Part shown: piece by piece, positions 21,964 to 33,500 of the stretch
Numbering within the stretch: the first letter of the stretch is position 1
Layout: each line of letters begins with the position of its first letter
Assembly: GCA_033239525.1 (NCBI GenBank)
Contig: BSYO01000033.1
Location: 9,973,501-10,037,500 of the forward strand
Direction: 5' to 3'
DNA length: 64,000 nucleotides
DNA from: Nepenthes gracilis
Lineage: Eukaryota > Streptophyta > Magnoliopsida > Caryophyllales > Nepenthaceae
Notes under the pieces: model-generated
What the model was told of the DNA's origin: nothing
The model's database searches: none
What the model saw: only the letters and a program-made list of their open reading frames with translations
Program-made: the position numbers and the translations under genes

Positions 21964-21978
21964 GCCAAAGGGGGAGAT
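21964..21978 (+). other. SIR1 main polypurine tract
   Basis: GCCAAAGGGGGAGAT ends directly at the 3' LTR start TGTTAAAGAC. This G-rich PPT is typical of Sireviruses. Confidence 0.9.
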
Positions 21979-23023
21979 TGTTAAAGACATTTGTCTAATT
22001 GGCATATTCCGTGACCATATGTATTATTGTATCAATGTCGGGTTGTGGGTTGTTGAGTTAAAGTCCGTTTTGTCCGTTCCGCCCTCTAGTCGCTCGAGCC
22101 GTCCAAAGCCCCAGCGCTTGCCTGGCGCTCGATACCCGCTCGAACCGAAAATCTAAAATATACCCGGCTCACCTGGCGCTCGATACCCGCTCGAGCCTAA
22201 AATCTAGAATGTACCTGGCTCGCCTGGCGCTCAATACCCGCTCGAGCGCACACAGGGTTTGTCTGGAAACCCTCTGTGCGCCCGCCATGCGCTCGAGCTG
22301 CGATCGAGCGCCGGTGCAACGGGAAAATTTTTAAACGAAAATTTGGAGCCCTCTATAAATACTAGGCTTAAGTTTGTGGAACCCTAAGCGCTATTAACAA
22401 AATATTTTCATGCCTCCGTGAGAAGAAAGCCTCTCATGCTTCATTGTTAATGCTCCTCTTGAGAAAACCTAAACACTACAAGATTGCTCTTTATGCTCAA
22501 ACAAGTTTTCTCATCAACCTTCTTTAATCATTGAAACACTGCCTTCTACCTTCGTTGGAGATGTTGGTTTGTGAAGAAGGAGACTCGATCGTGATTGGCA
22601 ATTCAAGTGGTTCGAGGGAAGATTGACGTGAAGACCGGAAGGTGTCCGGTTCTGTTGCCGCGGACAAATCCAAGGAGTTCCTTAGTAGGGATCACGAGTC
22701 TGGAATAGGTCGGCTAGGTTAGCGCGTCGTTACCACCCGGGTTATAAGTTGATTTTCATAGTGCATTGCTTCCCTGGCCGTTGAAGCCCGGAGAGTTTTT
22801 CTCGATTACCGTGGGTATCGAGTTTTTCCTTCGTCACCAAAAATCGTGTCTTTTTTATTATTGCTCATCGTTATATATATTGTGCATGCTTGTTATCTCG
22901 TTAGCATCTAGTACTAAATATCCATTATGTGTATTGGATATTTGTTATTATATATTGCTTCCGTTATACTTTTATCGGGGTCGAAACTTGATTGTTCACG
23001 TTAGCACAAAAAGTACTTTTTCA
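21979..23023 (+). repeat. SIR1 3' LTR
   Basis: Starts TGTTAAAGAC, ends CTTTTTCA, and is followed by TSD GAGTG. Collinear with 16924-17956, including three 51-bp units and the TATA box at 22354. Confidence 0.92.
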
Positions 23024-23084
23024 GAGTGGTAGCTGATGAGGAAGGGAAATACAATACTGCCTACTACCATGCCTTGGGACAAGA
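23024..23084 (+). mobile_element. LINE1 piece 2 (ORF2 linker, 61 bp)
   Basis: Between the SIR1 and GY2 insertions. After the GAGTG duplication it reads VADEEGKYNTAYYHALG in one frame, and the GY2 duplication CAAGA completes a Gln-Glu that continues at 38504 as LNFIQ..KAKIKWPQ. This short piece supplies exactly the linker missing between the endonuclease and RT parts of ORF2, showing that SIR1 and GY2 hit the LINE about 60 bp apart. Confidence 0.9.
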
Positions 23085-24329
23085 TGCGAGGCCTCGGAAT
23101 CGAAAACGTGAAAATTGGAAGTAATTAGAATGATGAGTACAATTAAGAGGCCAAACATGTAGTGAAAAATGATGGTTGAAAGTAAAAAGTTAAAAAAATA
23201 TCTGAGTTCAGCAAGCAGCCGTGTGGCGCCTACTGTGCACCCGAGGTGCTGCAGCGAGTGTAAAATCCAGTAGCTACCCCACTCATCGTGCACCCCCTGG
23301 GCGCTCGAGTGTGTTTAGCAGAATGTAGCCCGCTCGTTGTGCGCTCTAGACGCGCTGAAGCGCAGCCCTGACTTTTGCCCGCGTGCTGACTTCGTTTTTA
23401 TTATAAAATGAAGGGGAAAAAGGAAAAGGGAGAGAAAGAGCAGACCATGCACGAAGGAGAAGAAGAAGAGGAAGAAGAGAAGAGGAGAAAGGGAAATCAT
23501 TTGTTCCAATCTGCACCCAGTAAAAATAGCGGTAGATCGGGCCAAGGCTTTTTTTTTTTTGGTAAGTAAGTATTTTGGATTAATGGGAGAAAAATAGTAC
23601 AAAAAATTTATGTTTATCTCCAAGTATTTTGACTTGAAGATAAAACATAATACGCTAGGGCATACCCCGAGCGGACAGTACATCTGAATATACAAAAAGG
23701 CCTCTAGGAGGACAACGTACACCGAAAAGAATATGACATTTCCATCATATGCAGAATTGAACCCAGCATGCATTAGCTGACACATATTCGGCATGCTCCA
23801 GCACCGGGATCAGCAGCACCATATTCGGCTGTTAAACATAGCAGCAGCAAACCAAAAGAATCCTAAGCTCCAAGGCTTCAACCTCATCAAGCAAGAGTCC
23901 AATACCACCGCAGTCGCCATGCTGCTCCTCTACCTTGATAACATCCGATGCGTCTCAAAGAGCATACAAAACACCGAATGATGCACACCACAGCCTCGAA
24001 CATCAGCACCGGCAGGCTATGTCACAACAAAGATCATCAAGAATACACAAAGGACCAACATCCAAGTCCTTGAATCCGGCAATCACCCGCAGCTGCTGAT
24101 GGGAGCTGTTGAACAGCCAAATGCACCATCAGCAGGGAAATGTATGATGCTTGCAACCAGCAACTATCCAAAGACCAAATTCGGGGCATAATCAAACCTT
24201 CCACAAAGAATGAAGGACATACGAGCAACACAAAGATTCAGCAAACTGTTCTGAATAACGAGAACAAGCCAAGGCCATAACAAATCAACAAGAAGAACAA
24301 TTTAACAACCAAATAAACCTCGGTCATCA

Positions 24330-24920
24330 ACTCGGTCCACATCCGCATGGTCCCAAACCATAAGCACACGGGCTCCCCCAACCCAATCATCAAATGGGAC
24401 ACACAAAGAAGAGAAAAAAAGAGCAATACCAGGAGGATATTCGGCCGTCAATTCCTTCAAGATGAGCCAACGACCCACAAAAGCTGTTGCTGTTCAAACT
24501 GAGGCAGCATTTTATCCAGCCATGAACAAAGCTTCAGCCCCTACTGGTAAAGCGCCAGCCGATTCTTTAGACCAATCAAGGAATTACCACTAAACAAACT
24601 CAACCCCAGCGCCATCTTCAGCTTGCCCATCCAGCAAGAAGACAAACAGATCAGCAAAGCAACAACAGCAGCATCAAACTGGCTGTAAAAGCCAGCCAAT
24701 AGTAGTCCAGTGGGGTCCACCTCATCAAGGAGAAAATTAAACAACCAAAGAGTATCGCAGCCAGCTACTCTGCCCTCATCCGACAGGTCCCAATCCATAA
24801 GCACATGGGCTCCCCCAACCCAATCAAATGGGACACACAGCCAAAGACAAGCAGAGCAATAACAAAGTACAAACGGCTGCATCAAATTCTTCAAGATGAG
24901 GTAGCAGCCCACAAATTACT
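24330..24920 (-). repeat. Duplicated segment in LINE2 3' half, offset about 437 bp
   Basis: TAAGCACACGGGCTCCCCCA at 24361 recurs as TAAGCACATGGGCTCCCCCA at 24798, each followed by ACCCAATC and AAATGGGACACAC. TTCCTTCAAGATGAG (24452) also recurs as TTCTTCAAGATGAG (24887). The repeats are imperfect, so the duplication is old. Frames of 60-120 residues here have no known family. Confidence 0.8.
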
Positions 24921-25251
24921 TCAATCAAATCAGAAGTCTAATATTTCTATCAATAGAAGACCAGATCATTATTAGCAAAAATCTCCACAGTGCCAAGAAT
25001 CAGCACCATCAACAGATTCAATGAAGACCAGAGGCCTTCACATCACCAATGCATCACCCAACCAAACAGGGAAGTCCATCATTCATAGAGGCATGATCCA
25101 AGTTCAATCTTCATCTGCTATTCTCCACCCAGCATTTCAGATACAGGCTAAATTCAGCAACGAAGGCTTTACAACATCTCCTGCTTCTGAAGCTGCTCTA
25201 AATCAATGTGCAACCAACATTACACACCACCAGCAACAAGATCAACCCATG

Positions 25252-25700
25252 TTATTCATCGGCCATCACATCCAACATCAGCACATGGAGGAGCCCTCCA
25301 CAATGAGATACCGATGAACAAACCACGGTAGAAGCCCATCGATAGGCAAGATGGACAACACCAGCAGTTAGTAACCGCCAACAAACCAGCTGCAACACTA
25401 CATCGGAGAGGCACAAACATATCCAAAAAATGGAGTAAACATGCATTGGCATCAAGACATTCATCGAGTGAGGTTCCCGCACCATACCAATCCAAGTTCA
25501 CCTCTTATTACCGGCCGAATGTCAACAAAGAAGAAACAAATGGTCAAGGCTCCCTGAGAAGCCTTGGGTTTTTTTGGTTTTTTCTTTTCCGAGGCCTTGA
25601 GGGGTTCCAAGAATCACCTTGCAGTTCCAATGCCTCCTTGACGCTTAAGAATTTCTCAAAGGAGTAATCGATGGGCCTCCCACATAAATGTCGTGAGAGA
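25252..25700 (-). other. LINE2 region downstream of ORF1, no recognised coding
   Basis: Minus-strand frames of 70-80 residues are rich in Cys, Leu and Trp and overlap other frames. They match nothing I know. ORF2 would be expected here in a complete LINE and is missing. Confidence 0.5.
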
Positions 25701-25713
25701 ACATGCTTGGGAA

Positions 25714-27356
25714 TCAAACGGATTCCACATGCTTGTTAGAAGCCATGCCATACTTTTTTATAATACGTTGGATAGAGATAGGAGTTTTATCACTATCAGA
25801 ATCAGCTTCAATGCCCACCATTTTGGGAAAATTAGGAAGGCCATTCGAATGACCGGCGCCATTCGAAAGGCAAATCGAACGGCCGGGGGCGATAGATAAT
25901 AAAAATGGAGCTGATTCCAAATCATCCCCATTACCATCTGGGGAGGGTAGTATAGACGAAGAGGAACCAACCGCCAAGCTCACACCAGCCACACAACCCA
26001 CATCAGAGCTCAAAAAAGATGGCAACCGGTCAGAACCAACGGCCGCCGAATCCACATCTTTAGAGATCAGCCCAGATCCCTTTAATACATCACCCCGTAA
26101 GGGGAATCCCGAGCATGAAGTCACTCGGTCGGTCAGCGTACAGCAGGCTTAACAGATTGGCAAGGAGCCGAATTGGGATCGGCATCCAACAGGTCTGGCC
26201 CGAAGGCATCTGTCACGCCATTCTTCATTAGAAGAATGAAGAGTCACCTCACCATGAGAGGGCGTCGAGCCATAGCAACATTCTCAACAATGTTATGAAC
26301 CGGCTGCAGCTCCATAGGGTCAAACATAGCATTAGGATCATCCAGTTTAGGAGGACCCGAGTCGAACGGAGCCATCCAATTCCAAGGAATTTGGGACAAC
26401 AAAGAATGGGGCCAACCCCTGGGATACGAAGAAGACCCATTATACATCAAGCCCCACCCTAGATGCAATCAAAGCAGATTTTGATTTGTCCACTGAGTCA
26501 GCTGTGACCACCCCTATTTCGAAAACCAGCACTTCTACCTCAACAACGATTTGCCTCCCTCACCCCAAATGCAGAACGGTTCAAAACAATCTGGGATGGG
26601 AGCACCGCACCGGTGTGATTTCGACACACACCCTAGTCGATTGCAAGCGTTCCATTTTAGCAGCGTGAAGGATCAAGTTTAAGAGGCTTACCCATCATCG
26701 CTACTAATCCAAATTTGAGAGCCAAGAGGTGTCCGAACTCGGCAGGGATGTTCTTCAACTTAATCCAAACAGGGAATGAATCCATCTGTTCTCTAACAAA
26801 GGGCATACCCGGGGACCATTGTTTGAGCGAAGGGGGCAACCTCTCGAAAGTCCAAGGCCCTCGCCAGACAGCATTTTATTTCACCGCAGAGGAAAACGAA
26901 ACAGAAGAGGCCATCGGCGCCTTCCGCAACATGAACGAGGCCAAAGCGAGTCCAAAGCCTACGAGCAATGATGGCCACGGCACGGAAGTGAAGGCCTTTA
27001 CCGGAGAAGCAACCCCGAATGTCGAGTTCCAAACCGATTCACTCGATGGATCACTTCGGGTAGTGGAGAGATACGAGCGTGACACCCTCCACGGATCGTG
27101 GAGGGAAGAATTTAAGAGATGGGATTGGAGGGACTACTGTTTGGGACGGTAACGACCTCGGGACAAAGCCAGTCGAAACCGCAACAAGGGCCAGACGAGG
27201 GGCTGATGGGAGTTCCACCGCAGTCGAAGGATTAAGAGGAGGAGATATAACGACCGAAGGCAACTCAGGGTCAGACGAGGAGGCCGAGAGCCCCGAGTCA
27301 ATGGGTAGGCAGGGAAGAGAGGTAGGAACAGGACAGACCCCTGAAGAGTCGACCAT
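25714..27356 (-). pseudogene. LINE2 ORF1 remnant (DUF4283-like)
   Basis: The likely start is the ATG at 27356 (MVDSSGVCPVPTSLP) at the beginning of a Ser/Pro-rich region; an in-frame ATG at 27539 lies outside the LINE and is accidental. The DUF4283 segment is split by shifts: CFSGKGLHFRAVAIIARRLW and GLVHVAEGADGLFCFVF (27010-26880), then LKQWSPGMPFVREQMDSFPV and WIKLKNIPAEFG (about 26830-26720). A C-terminal region rich in Ser, Pro and Asp lies at 26124-25714. I see no intact zinc knuckle. The plus-strand frame across the same region is a shadow. Confidence 0.7.
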
Positions 27357-27450
27357 GGCCGGCGTCGTCAACGACGAGGGCGAAGCAACGACAGGGATGA
27401 TTTCAAATTTTGAAATCGAGGAGAGAAGAGAGAGTTTAGATCGGGCCAAG

Positions 27451-28611
27451 GCAAGTGTACTTCGGACGTTGTTTTTCGTTTTTACCGTTTCCTCTTGCTT
27501 TAAAGTTGATAAAGATGCTCTAAAATGAAGTTGATGCATGTTTAAAGTAAATGAAGCATGTTTCTTTCAATTGTTCGGTTAGATTTTGTGTTTACCCATG
27601 TTTATTGCAAGTTTTGGCTTCGATTTCATGTACAAGAATGTAAATAGTGTTCGATTTGGTTCCGAAAGTATGTGTGAAACCCTAACTCAAAAATTTTGGA
27701 GATTTTTGGTTAAATTGCATGATTTAGTATATGTGTATGGATTTATGGCATTAATTTCATGAATAAGCAAATGTCTAGTGATCGATTTGAGTCTGAAAGT
27801 TTTGGCAAAGATCTAGGTACGAAAATGAAGGGGTTTTAATAATTTTTAACAGTAACTCCTGTCATATAAAAGTTAATTGACATTGAATTGAAGCTCCCGG
27901 TAGAATTTGTTTTTGAAAATTTGCACGGACTTATACCGATAAAATATCCATGTATGTTCTGAAGTTAACTGAAAGTAAATTGTGAAACTCTGATTGTGAA
28001 AAAGGATTTTCAATAAAGAGGTTATTTCTGATACCGTTATTTAGGACCCGGGATTGACTACAGTCCAGATAGGTTCTCCAACATGCCTTAAAACCTTACG
28101 GTAGTAATCGAGGATAACTCTGTCCATGGAGTTAATTGTGGTCTGCCCTTCCTCAGGGCGTTAAAGTCAGGAGGAATCACAGTTACAGGCCTACCTTTAG
28201 GTGGCATACAGTACTGATCCCTCGAGATGGGATATACATGTTATAGTGATAGGCTTTGGATTGTGTGGAGTGACCACAACCTATCCTCGATTATTCGCCC
28301 TCTTAGCTAGTAGGGTATACTGACAGGGTCTGTTACCGATATGATATGTTACCGTTTACAAGTTTACCGATTACAGTTTACAGTGTACTGATTACAGTTA
28401 CCATTTAAAGTTTACCGTTTACAATTTACCAATTACTAATTTCTAATTATGAGGTTTAATATCGTTAAAGTATGCCTTCTCTATTTTCTAGATTATGTTT
28501 TGTATGACCGTTCTGTTTCTTCACTGTTATATGACCGTTCTGCATCATTATTTTACTGCTCATATGCATGTACCTTGCTGGGCCCCGGCTCACTATTTTT
28601 TTCCTCTCCAG
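27451..28611 (+). other. Putative GC-AG leader intron in GY2 5' LTR
   Basis: TAGATCGGGCCAAG/GCAAGT at 27450/27451 resembles a GC-type 5' splice site. TTTTTTTCCTCTCCAG/ATGAG ending at 28611 resembles a 3' splice site with a pyrimidine tract. The 3' LTR has the same pair with nearly the same length (34278-35439). Similar pairs occur in sLTR1, GY4 and sLTR2. The role is inferred from the pattern only. Confidence 0.45.
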
Positions 28612-29187
28612 ATGAGACTGTAGAGTTAGTACCTGACGTGAAAGAGTGATCAAGAGAAATTTCTGAAGACTTTTGAGGACCTGAAGTACTTGGAGCTATT
28701 TTGGGAGAGCAGTTGACGTAAAGACTTGTCTGATCATGTGATTTTGTATACTGATCTTGTATTTATGGATGTTCATGCACATGAGGATTTGTATAGAATA
28801 CATATGATGTATAAGATGGTAAAAAGAAAAACTATATTTTTGCAGGTTAATAACGCAGCTTCCGCTCTAAACTTTTAGATATGCTGTACAGGTCCTAGAT
28901 GGCATCTCGTTATTGAACTGTTAGTGTAGCTAATGGTTTTATAGATTTATGCCATGGATGGCATATGTGATCCTATGTATGCATGTTATAGGAAGAATTG
29001 TGGATAATCGATAGTTGTGTGCTTGTGATGATTGATCTTAGAGGTTGTATTTTTTTGGTTTTCATCTAGTTACAAAGGAGACTCTGCCAAAATTTCTACA
29101 GAAGGCTTGCCTTATAATTTAGTATGTTAATCTCGTTCCTGTCTTGATGGAAGCTTTTAGAAAAATAAAAGTTCGTTCCGTCACATT

Positions 29188-29198
29188 TGGTATTAGAA
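29188..29198 (+). other. GY2 primer-binding site
   Basis: TGGTATTAGAA two bases after the LTR end, differing by a transition or two from the tRNA-iMet complement. Confidence 0.85.
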
Positions 29199-29419
29199 AA
29201 TTGAGATGCCTTAGAAATTGATCGATCGAAAGGCGAAAGCATATGATTGAATCTCTGAATAGAATTCCTGTAGGAATAAGTAGAGAAAGTTAACACAGTT
29301 AGGACCCTTAAGAGATTTTTTCTTAGGCTAGGTTGGAAATTCCTTAAAGTTGTTAAATATTTCTTTCTCATTCAATTGAATTCTTGTCCTTATAACCTTG
29401 CATTTACCTTAATTATACG

Positions 29420-30550
29420 ATGGCAAGTAGAAGAGGTAGAAGGAATGACTGCGGTGGTGCTAGCACGCCCTATGATAGAGAGGCCGCTTATATTGATCTA
29501 TTGGAGAGGATAACCAATGTGGTTGAATCTGTCGGGCAAAAACATATGGCTCCGATTCCTGCACCCGAGCCAACTCCGACACTTCTTGGTCCTACGACAT
29601 ATGATAGATTCACAACTGAGCGAGCACCAAGCTTCCTAGGAAAGCCTGATCTGGCTGAAGCAGATGTGTGGTTGAAAAGGATGAAGAAGATATTCGCTGT
29701 GATTGGCTGTACCGATTGGGAAAAGGTCACCTTCGCGGTGTACAAACTGGAAGGTGAAGCTGATAGTTGGTGGGATATGCGAAAGAGGGTGATGGGAGTG
29801 CCTGATGATGTCATTACCTAGGAGATGTTTGAGGATGCCTTTTTGGAGAAGTACTTCTTATCCAGTCTCTGAGATCAGAAGGAGCAGGAATTTATGAGAC
29901 TGAGGCAAGGGAACATGACGGTCAAAGAGTATGATGCCAGGTTCACTAAGATGCCCTGTTTCGCACCCTTCTATGTAGAGGATGAACAAAGGAAAGCAAA
30001 GAAGTTCCAGCAAGGGCTACGGGATAACATTAGAAAGTTATTGTCTGTTTTAAAGCTCCAAACTTATGCCGAGATCCTGGACAGAGCAGTGATTTATGAG
30101 AAGGAAGTGGAGACGGAGAAATTCTACGCAAAGAGGGCCGCTGGCCGAGCCGGAGTGGGTACCGAATCTGCTGCGGGGTCTTCTAGACCGTCCAAGAAGA
30201 CTAGGACGGCCGACAAGGGAAAAAGTATTGTACTGGCTCAGTCAGTAACCGGTACTAGAGTGTCGACTGAAGAGTGTACCTTTTGTGGGAGGAAACATCC
30301 AGGACAAGCATGTCTTAAGTTTTCGAGAGCATGTTTCAGATGTGGGCAGCATGGCCACCTGTACAAGGACTGTCCATTACTTCCAAGGCTAGAAGAAAAG
30401 AAGCCTACTGTCTCGGTCCAGGCTTTCACGGTGGCTGTTCAGGATCCGGAGGCATCTCCTAATGTTGTGAAAGGTAACCTTTCTATTTGTGGAGTTTCTA
30501 CATCCATATTATTTGACTCGGGGTCTTCCCATTCCTTTGTTTTCCCGTGA
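29420..30550 (+). pseudogene. GY2 gag and protease start
   Basis: ATG at 29420 (MASRRGRRNDCGG). The retrotransposon gag domain covers about 29620-30110 (ERAPSFLGKPDLAEADVWLK, YKLEGEADSWWD, MTVKEYDARFTKM). TAG at 29819 and TGA at about 29872 interrupt it. The zinc knuckle CFRCGQHGHLYKDC at 30332-30373 is perfect CX2CX4HX4C. The protease active site LFDSGSSHSFV has Asp at 30515, then a TGA at 30548. Gag assembles particles and binds RNA; the protease would mature the polyprotein. The frame then continues into pol beyond the stop. Confidence 0.88.
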
Positions 30551-33500
30551 TTTGCATATTGTATTGTATCTGTCCCGTGTGTTCTGGATTGTGAACTGTC
30601 TGTGTGTACTCCCACTAGATCCTCAATGATTACGGATGTTATGTATCTAGGATGTATAGTTGAGGTGAATGGGAACCGTTTGATTGTAGACTTGGTGTTG
30701 TTAAACATGGGTGATTTTGATGTGATTCTAGGGATGGATTGGTTGGCTAAATACCATGCCAATATTAACTATTTTCTGAAGCGGGTTTGTTTTAATATTC
30801 CCAAAATGAAGCCCTTTTTCTTTCAGGGCATTAAGAAAAAGAGGGTGCCGGTATTGACCTCTGCTTTACATGCTAAGCATTTGATAAGAAGTGGATGTAG
30901 AGCTTACTTGGCATATGCCTGTACTACGGGAAGTCATAGTGTGCCGGCTAAGGACATCCTGATTGTTTGTGACTTTGAGGATGTATTTTCAGAGGAGTTA
31001 CCTAGATTGTCTCCACACCAAAAAATTGAGTTTGAGATTGTTATTGCTCCTTGTGTTGGTCCAGTTTCTAAATCCCCCTATCATATGGCTCCAGCTGAAT
31101 TGAAGGAGTTGAAGTTGCAATTGCAGGAGCTGCTGGATAAGGGCTTTATCAAACCGAGTGTATCTCCTTGGCGTTCACTAGTGTTGTTTGTGAGGAAGAA
31201 AGATGGGTCTTTGCGGTTGTGTGTTGACTATCGTGAGTTGAATAAGTTCACGATTAAAAATAAATACCCTCTACCGCACATTGATGATTTATTTGATCAG
31301 TTGCAAGGATCTCGAGTGTTTTCAAAGATTGATTTGAGGTCCAGTTATTACCAATTGAGGGCTAAAACTGCTTTTCAGACACATTATGGCCATTATGAGT
31401 TTCTTGTTATGCCTTTTGGCCTTACGGATACTCCAGCTGCTTTTATGGATTTGATGAATAGGTTATTTAAGCCGTACTTAGATAAATTTGTGGCAATGTT
31501 CATTAATGATATCTTGATTTATTCAAAGGATCATGACGAACACAAAATTCATTTGAGGAAGGTACTTCAAGTGCTCTGTGAGGAAAAGCTGTTTGCCAAG
31601 CTGAGTAAATAGAAGTAGAGGCTGTTACAAACTAGAGCAGACTGGTTTTTGTGACTGAGGTTAGGAGCTTTCTGGGCATGGCGGGATATTACAAGCATTT
31701 TATAGAGAATTTCTCGCAGATTGCTATACCTCTAACTCAACTGCTGAAGAAGGAGGCTAAGTTTGTGTGGACAGAGGAGTGTGATCTGAGCTTCCAGGAG
31801 TTAAAGGATCGTTTGACTACCGCTCCAGTGCTGATCATTCCGGAGGGTTCAGGAGGCTTTAAGGTGTACTGTGACGCCTCTAAGGCATGTCTAGGATGTG
31901 TATTGATGCGGCATGGTAAAGTGGTGGCTCATGGATCTAGGCAACTGAAAGAGCACGAGAAGAATTATCCTACTCATGACCTCGAGCTTGTTGTTGTTGT
32001 CTTTGCATTGAAAATTTGGAGACACTATCTGTATGGTGAGAGGTTCCTTGTGTATTCAGATCACAAAAGTTTGAAGTACCTGTTTTCGCAAAACAAACTT
32101 AATATGAGGAAAAGGAGATGGCTTGATTTCTTGAAAGACTATGACTACGAGATACAGTATAAGCCAGGGAAGGCCAACGTAGTTACGGACGCATTGAGTC
32201 GTCAATCGGGTTATGTGGCACACTTGCAGGTCAAGCAGATGGAGATGTTGGATTATCTGAAGTAGTGTGATGTCCAACGTTATGCTAAAGGTGATTGAAT
32301 GCTCCTATTGTACCTTCAGATTCAACCGGAAGTAGTTAGCGAAGTTAAAGAGAAGCAGGTGAATGATCCGTTCCTCATGGATATTGTTAGCCATTTGAGT
32401 AAAGAATCTCAAGCTGATTTTAACATCCGGGCTGATGGTGTGTTGAGGTTTAGAGATCGATTATGTATACTGGATGATAAAGGGTTGAAGGAGAAGATTT
32501 TGAAGGAGGCTCACTGATCTCGGTATACTATCCACCCGGGGATGAATAAAATGTATCAAGATTTGAAGAAAACCTTCTGGTGGAAAAATATAAAGAGAGA
32601 TATCATGGCTTACGTGGAGAGATGCCTGGTATGTCAGCAACTGAAGGCTAAAAGGAGGAAGCCTTCTGGATTGTTACAGCCAATGTTAATCCCAAGCTAG
32701 AAATGGGAGGACATTGCCATGGACTTTGTATCGGGTTTACCAAAAACTCCTAGGAATCATGACACCGTATGGGTTATAGTTGATCGGTTGACGAAATCAG
32801 CCCATTTCTTGGCGATCAGGATGACCTATTCACGGGATAGGTTGGCTCAGTTGTATGTAAATGAGATCGTGAGGCTTAATGGAGTTTCTGCCTCCATCGT
32901 GTCTGATAGATATCCACGTTTTATCTCGAGGTTTTAGGAGAGATTGCATAAGGAGTTAGGGACAGAGTTGAAGTTCAGTACTGCGTATCACCCCCAGACC
33001 GATGGCCAATCTGAGCATACCATTCAGATTCTTGAGGATATGTTGAGGGCCTCTGTTTTGGAGATGAAAGGAACTTGGGATACTTATTTGGCACTAACTG
33101 AATTCACTTATAATAAGAGCTATCAAGCTAGTATCGGCATGGCACCTTTTGAGGTGTTGTATGGGAGAAAGTGTAGGTCACCGATTCACTGGGAGGAGAC
33201 CCGAGACAAAAGGATTTTGGGCCCAAAGATTGTGAAAGAAATAACAGAGAAGATTAAAGTGATTCACGATAATTTGAAGGTTGTCCAAAGCCGACAGAAA
33301 AGCTATCCGAATAGGCGAAGGATAGAATTGAGTTTTGAGGTGGGAGATCTTGTATTTCTGAAGGTCTCACCATCCAATGGCACGTTCCGGTTTGGAGTGA
33401 AGGGGAAACTAAAGCTACGGTTCATTGGCCCTTTTGAGATTTTGGAAAGGATCGGGGAGGTAGCCTATAGGTTGGCGTTACCACTTAATCTGACGGGCGT

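Larger units (their letters stand above)
16924..23023 (+). mobile_element. SIR1: Sirevirus-like copia element, gag but no pol, with an extra ORF
   Basis: A 6.1-kb element with about 1.04-kb LTRs (16924-17956 and 21979-23023), TSD GAGTG, a perfect PBS and an AAAGGGGGAGA PPT. A coiled-coil gag with a CCHC knuckle, very long G-rich PPTs and the gag C-terminus NTWVKKSELK are Sirevirus traits. Protease, integrase, RT and RNase H are all absent: directly after gag comes a GC-rich segment, a possible intron and an unrelated ORF (20331-21302). Such elements need enzymes supplied by relatives. It is a TR-GAG type non-autonomous element with added cargo. Confidence 0.9.
23549..27436 (-). mobile_element. 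LINE2: LINE-derived element with ORF1 but no endonuclease/RT
   Basis: A 3.9-kb insertion in the GY2 5' LTR. A 12-base T run at the left (poly-A on the minus strand, preceded by CTTACTTACC) and a 16-bp TSD TAGATCGGGCCAAGGC (23533-23548 and 27437-27452) mark target-primed reverse transcription. On the minus strand, ORF1 with DUF4283 motifs occupies the 5' half. From about 25500 to the tail there is no endonuclease or RT motif, only GC-balanced sequence with an internal duplication. It must have been moved by the machinery of another LINE. Confidence 0.88.
23085..29185 (+). repeat. GY2 5' LTR (interrupted by LINE2)
   Basis: Parts 23085-23548 and 27453-29185, net about 2.2 kb, match 33811-35996. 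It starts TGCGAGGCCTCGG and ends TTCCGTCACA. CpG-rich GCGCTCGAG-type boxes lie at about 23220-23370 and a TTATTATAAAATG box follows at about 23398. Regulatory blocks are described under the putative leader intron. Confidence 0.9.

Noticed and set aside
26715..27528. Plus-strand frames of about 145 residues
   Set aside because: Shadows of LINE2 ORF1, which reads on the minus strand with DUF4283 motifs.
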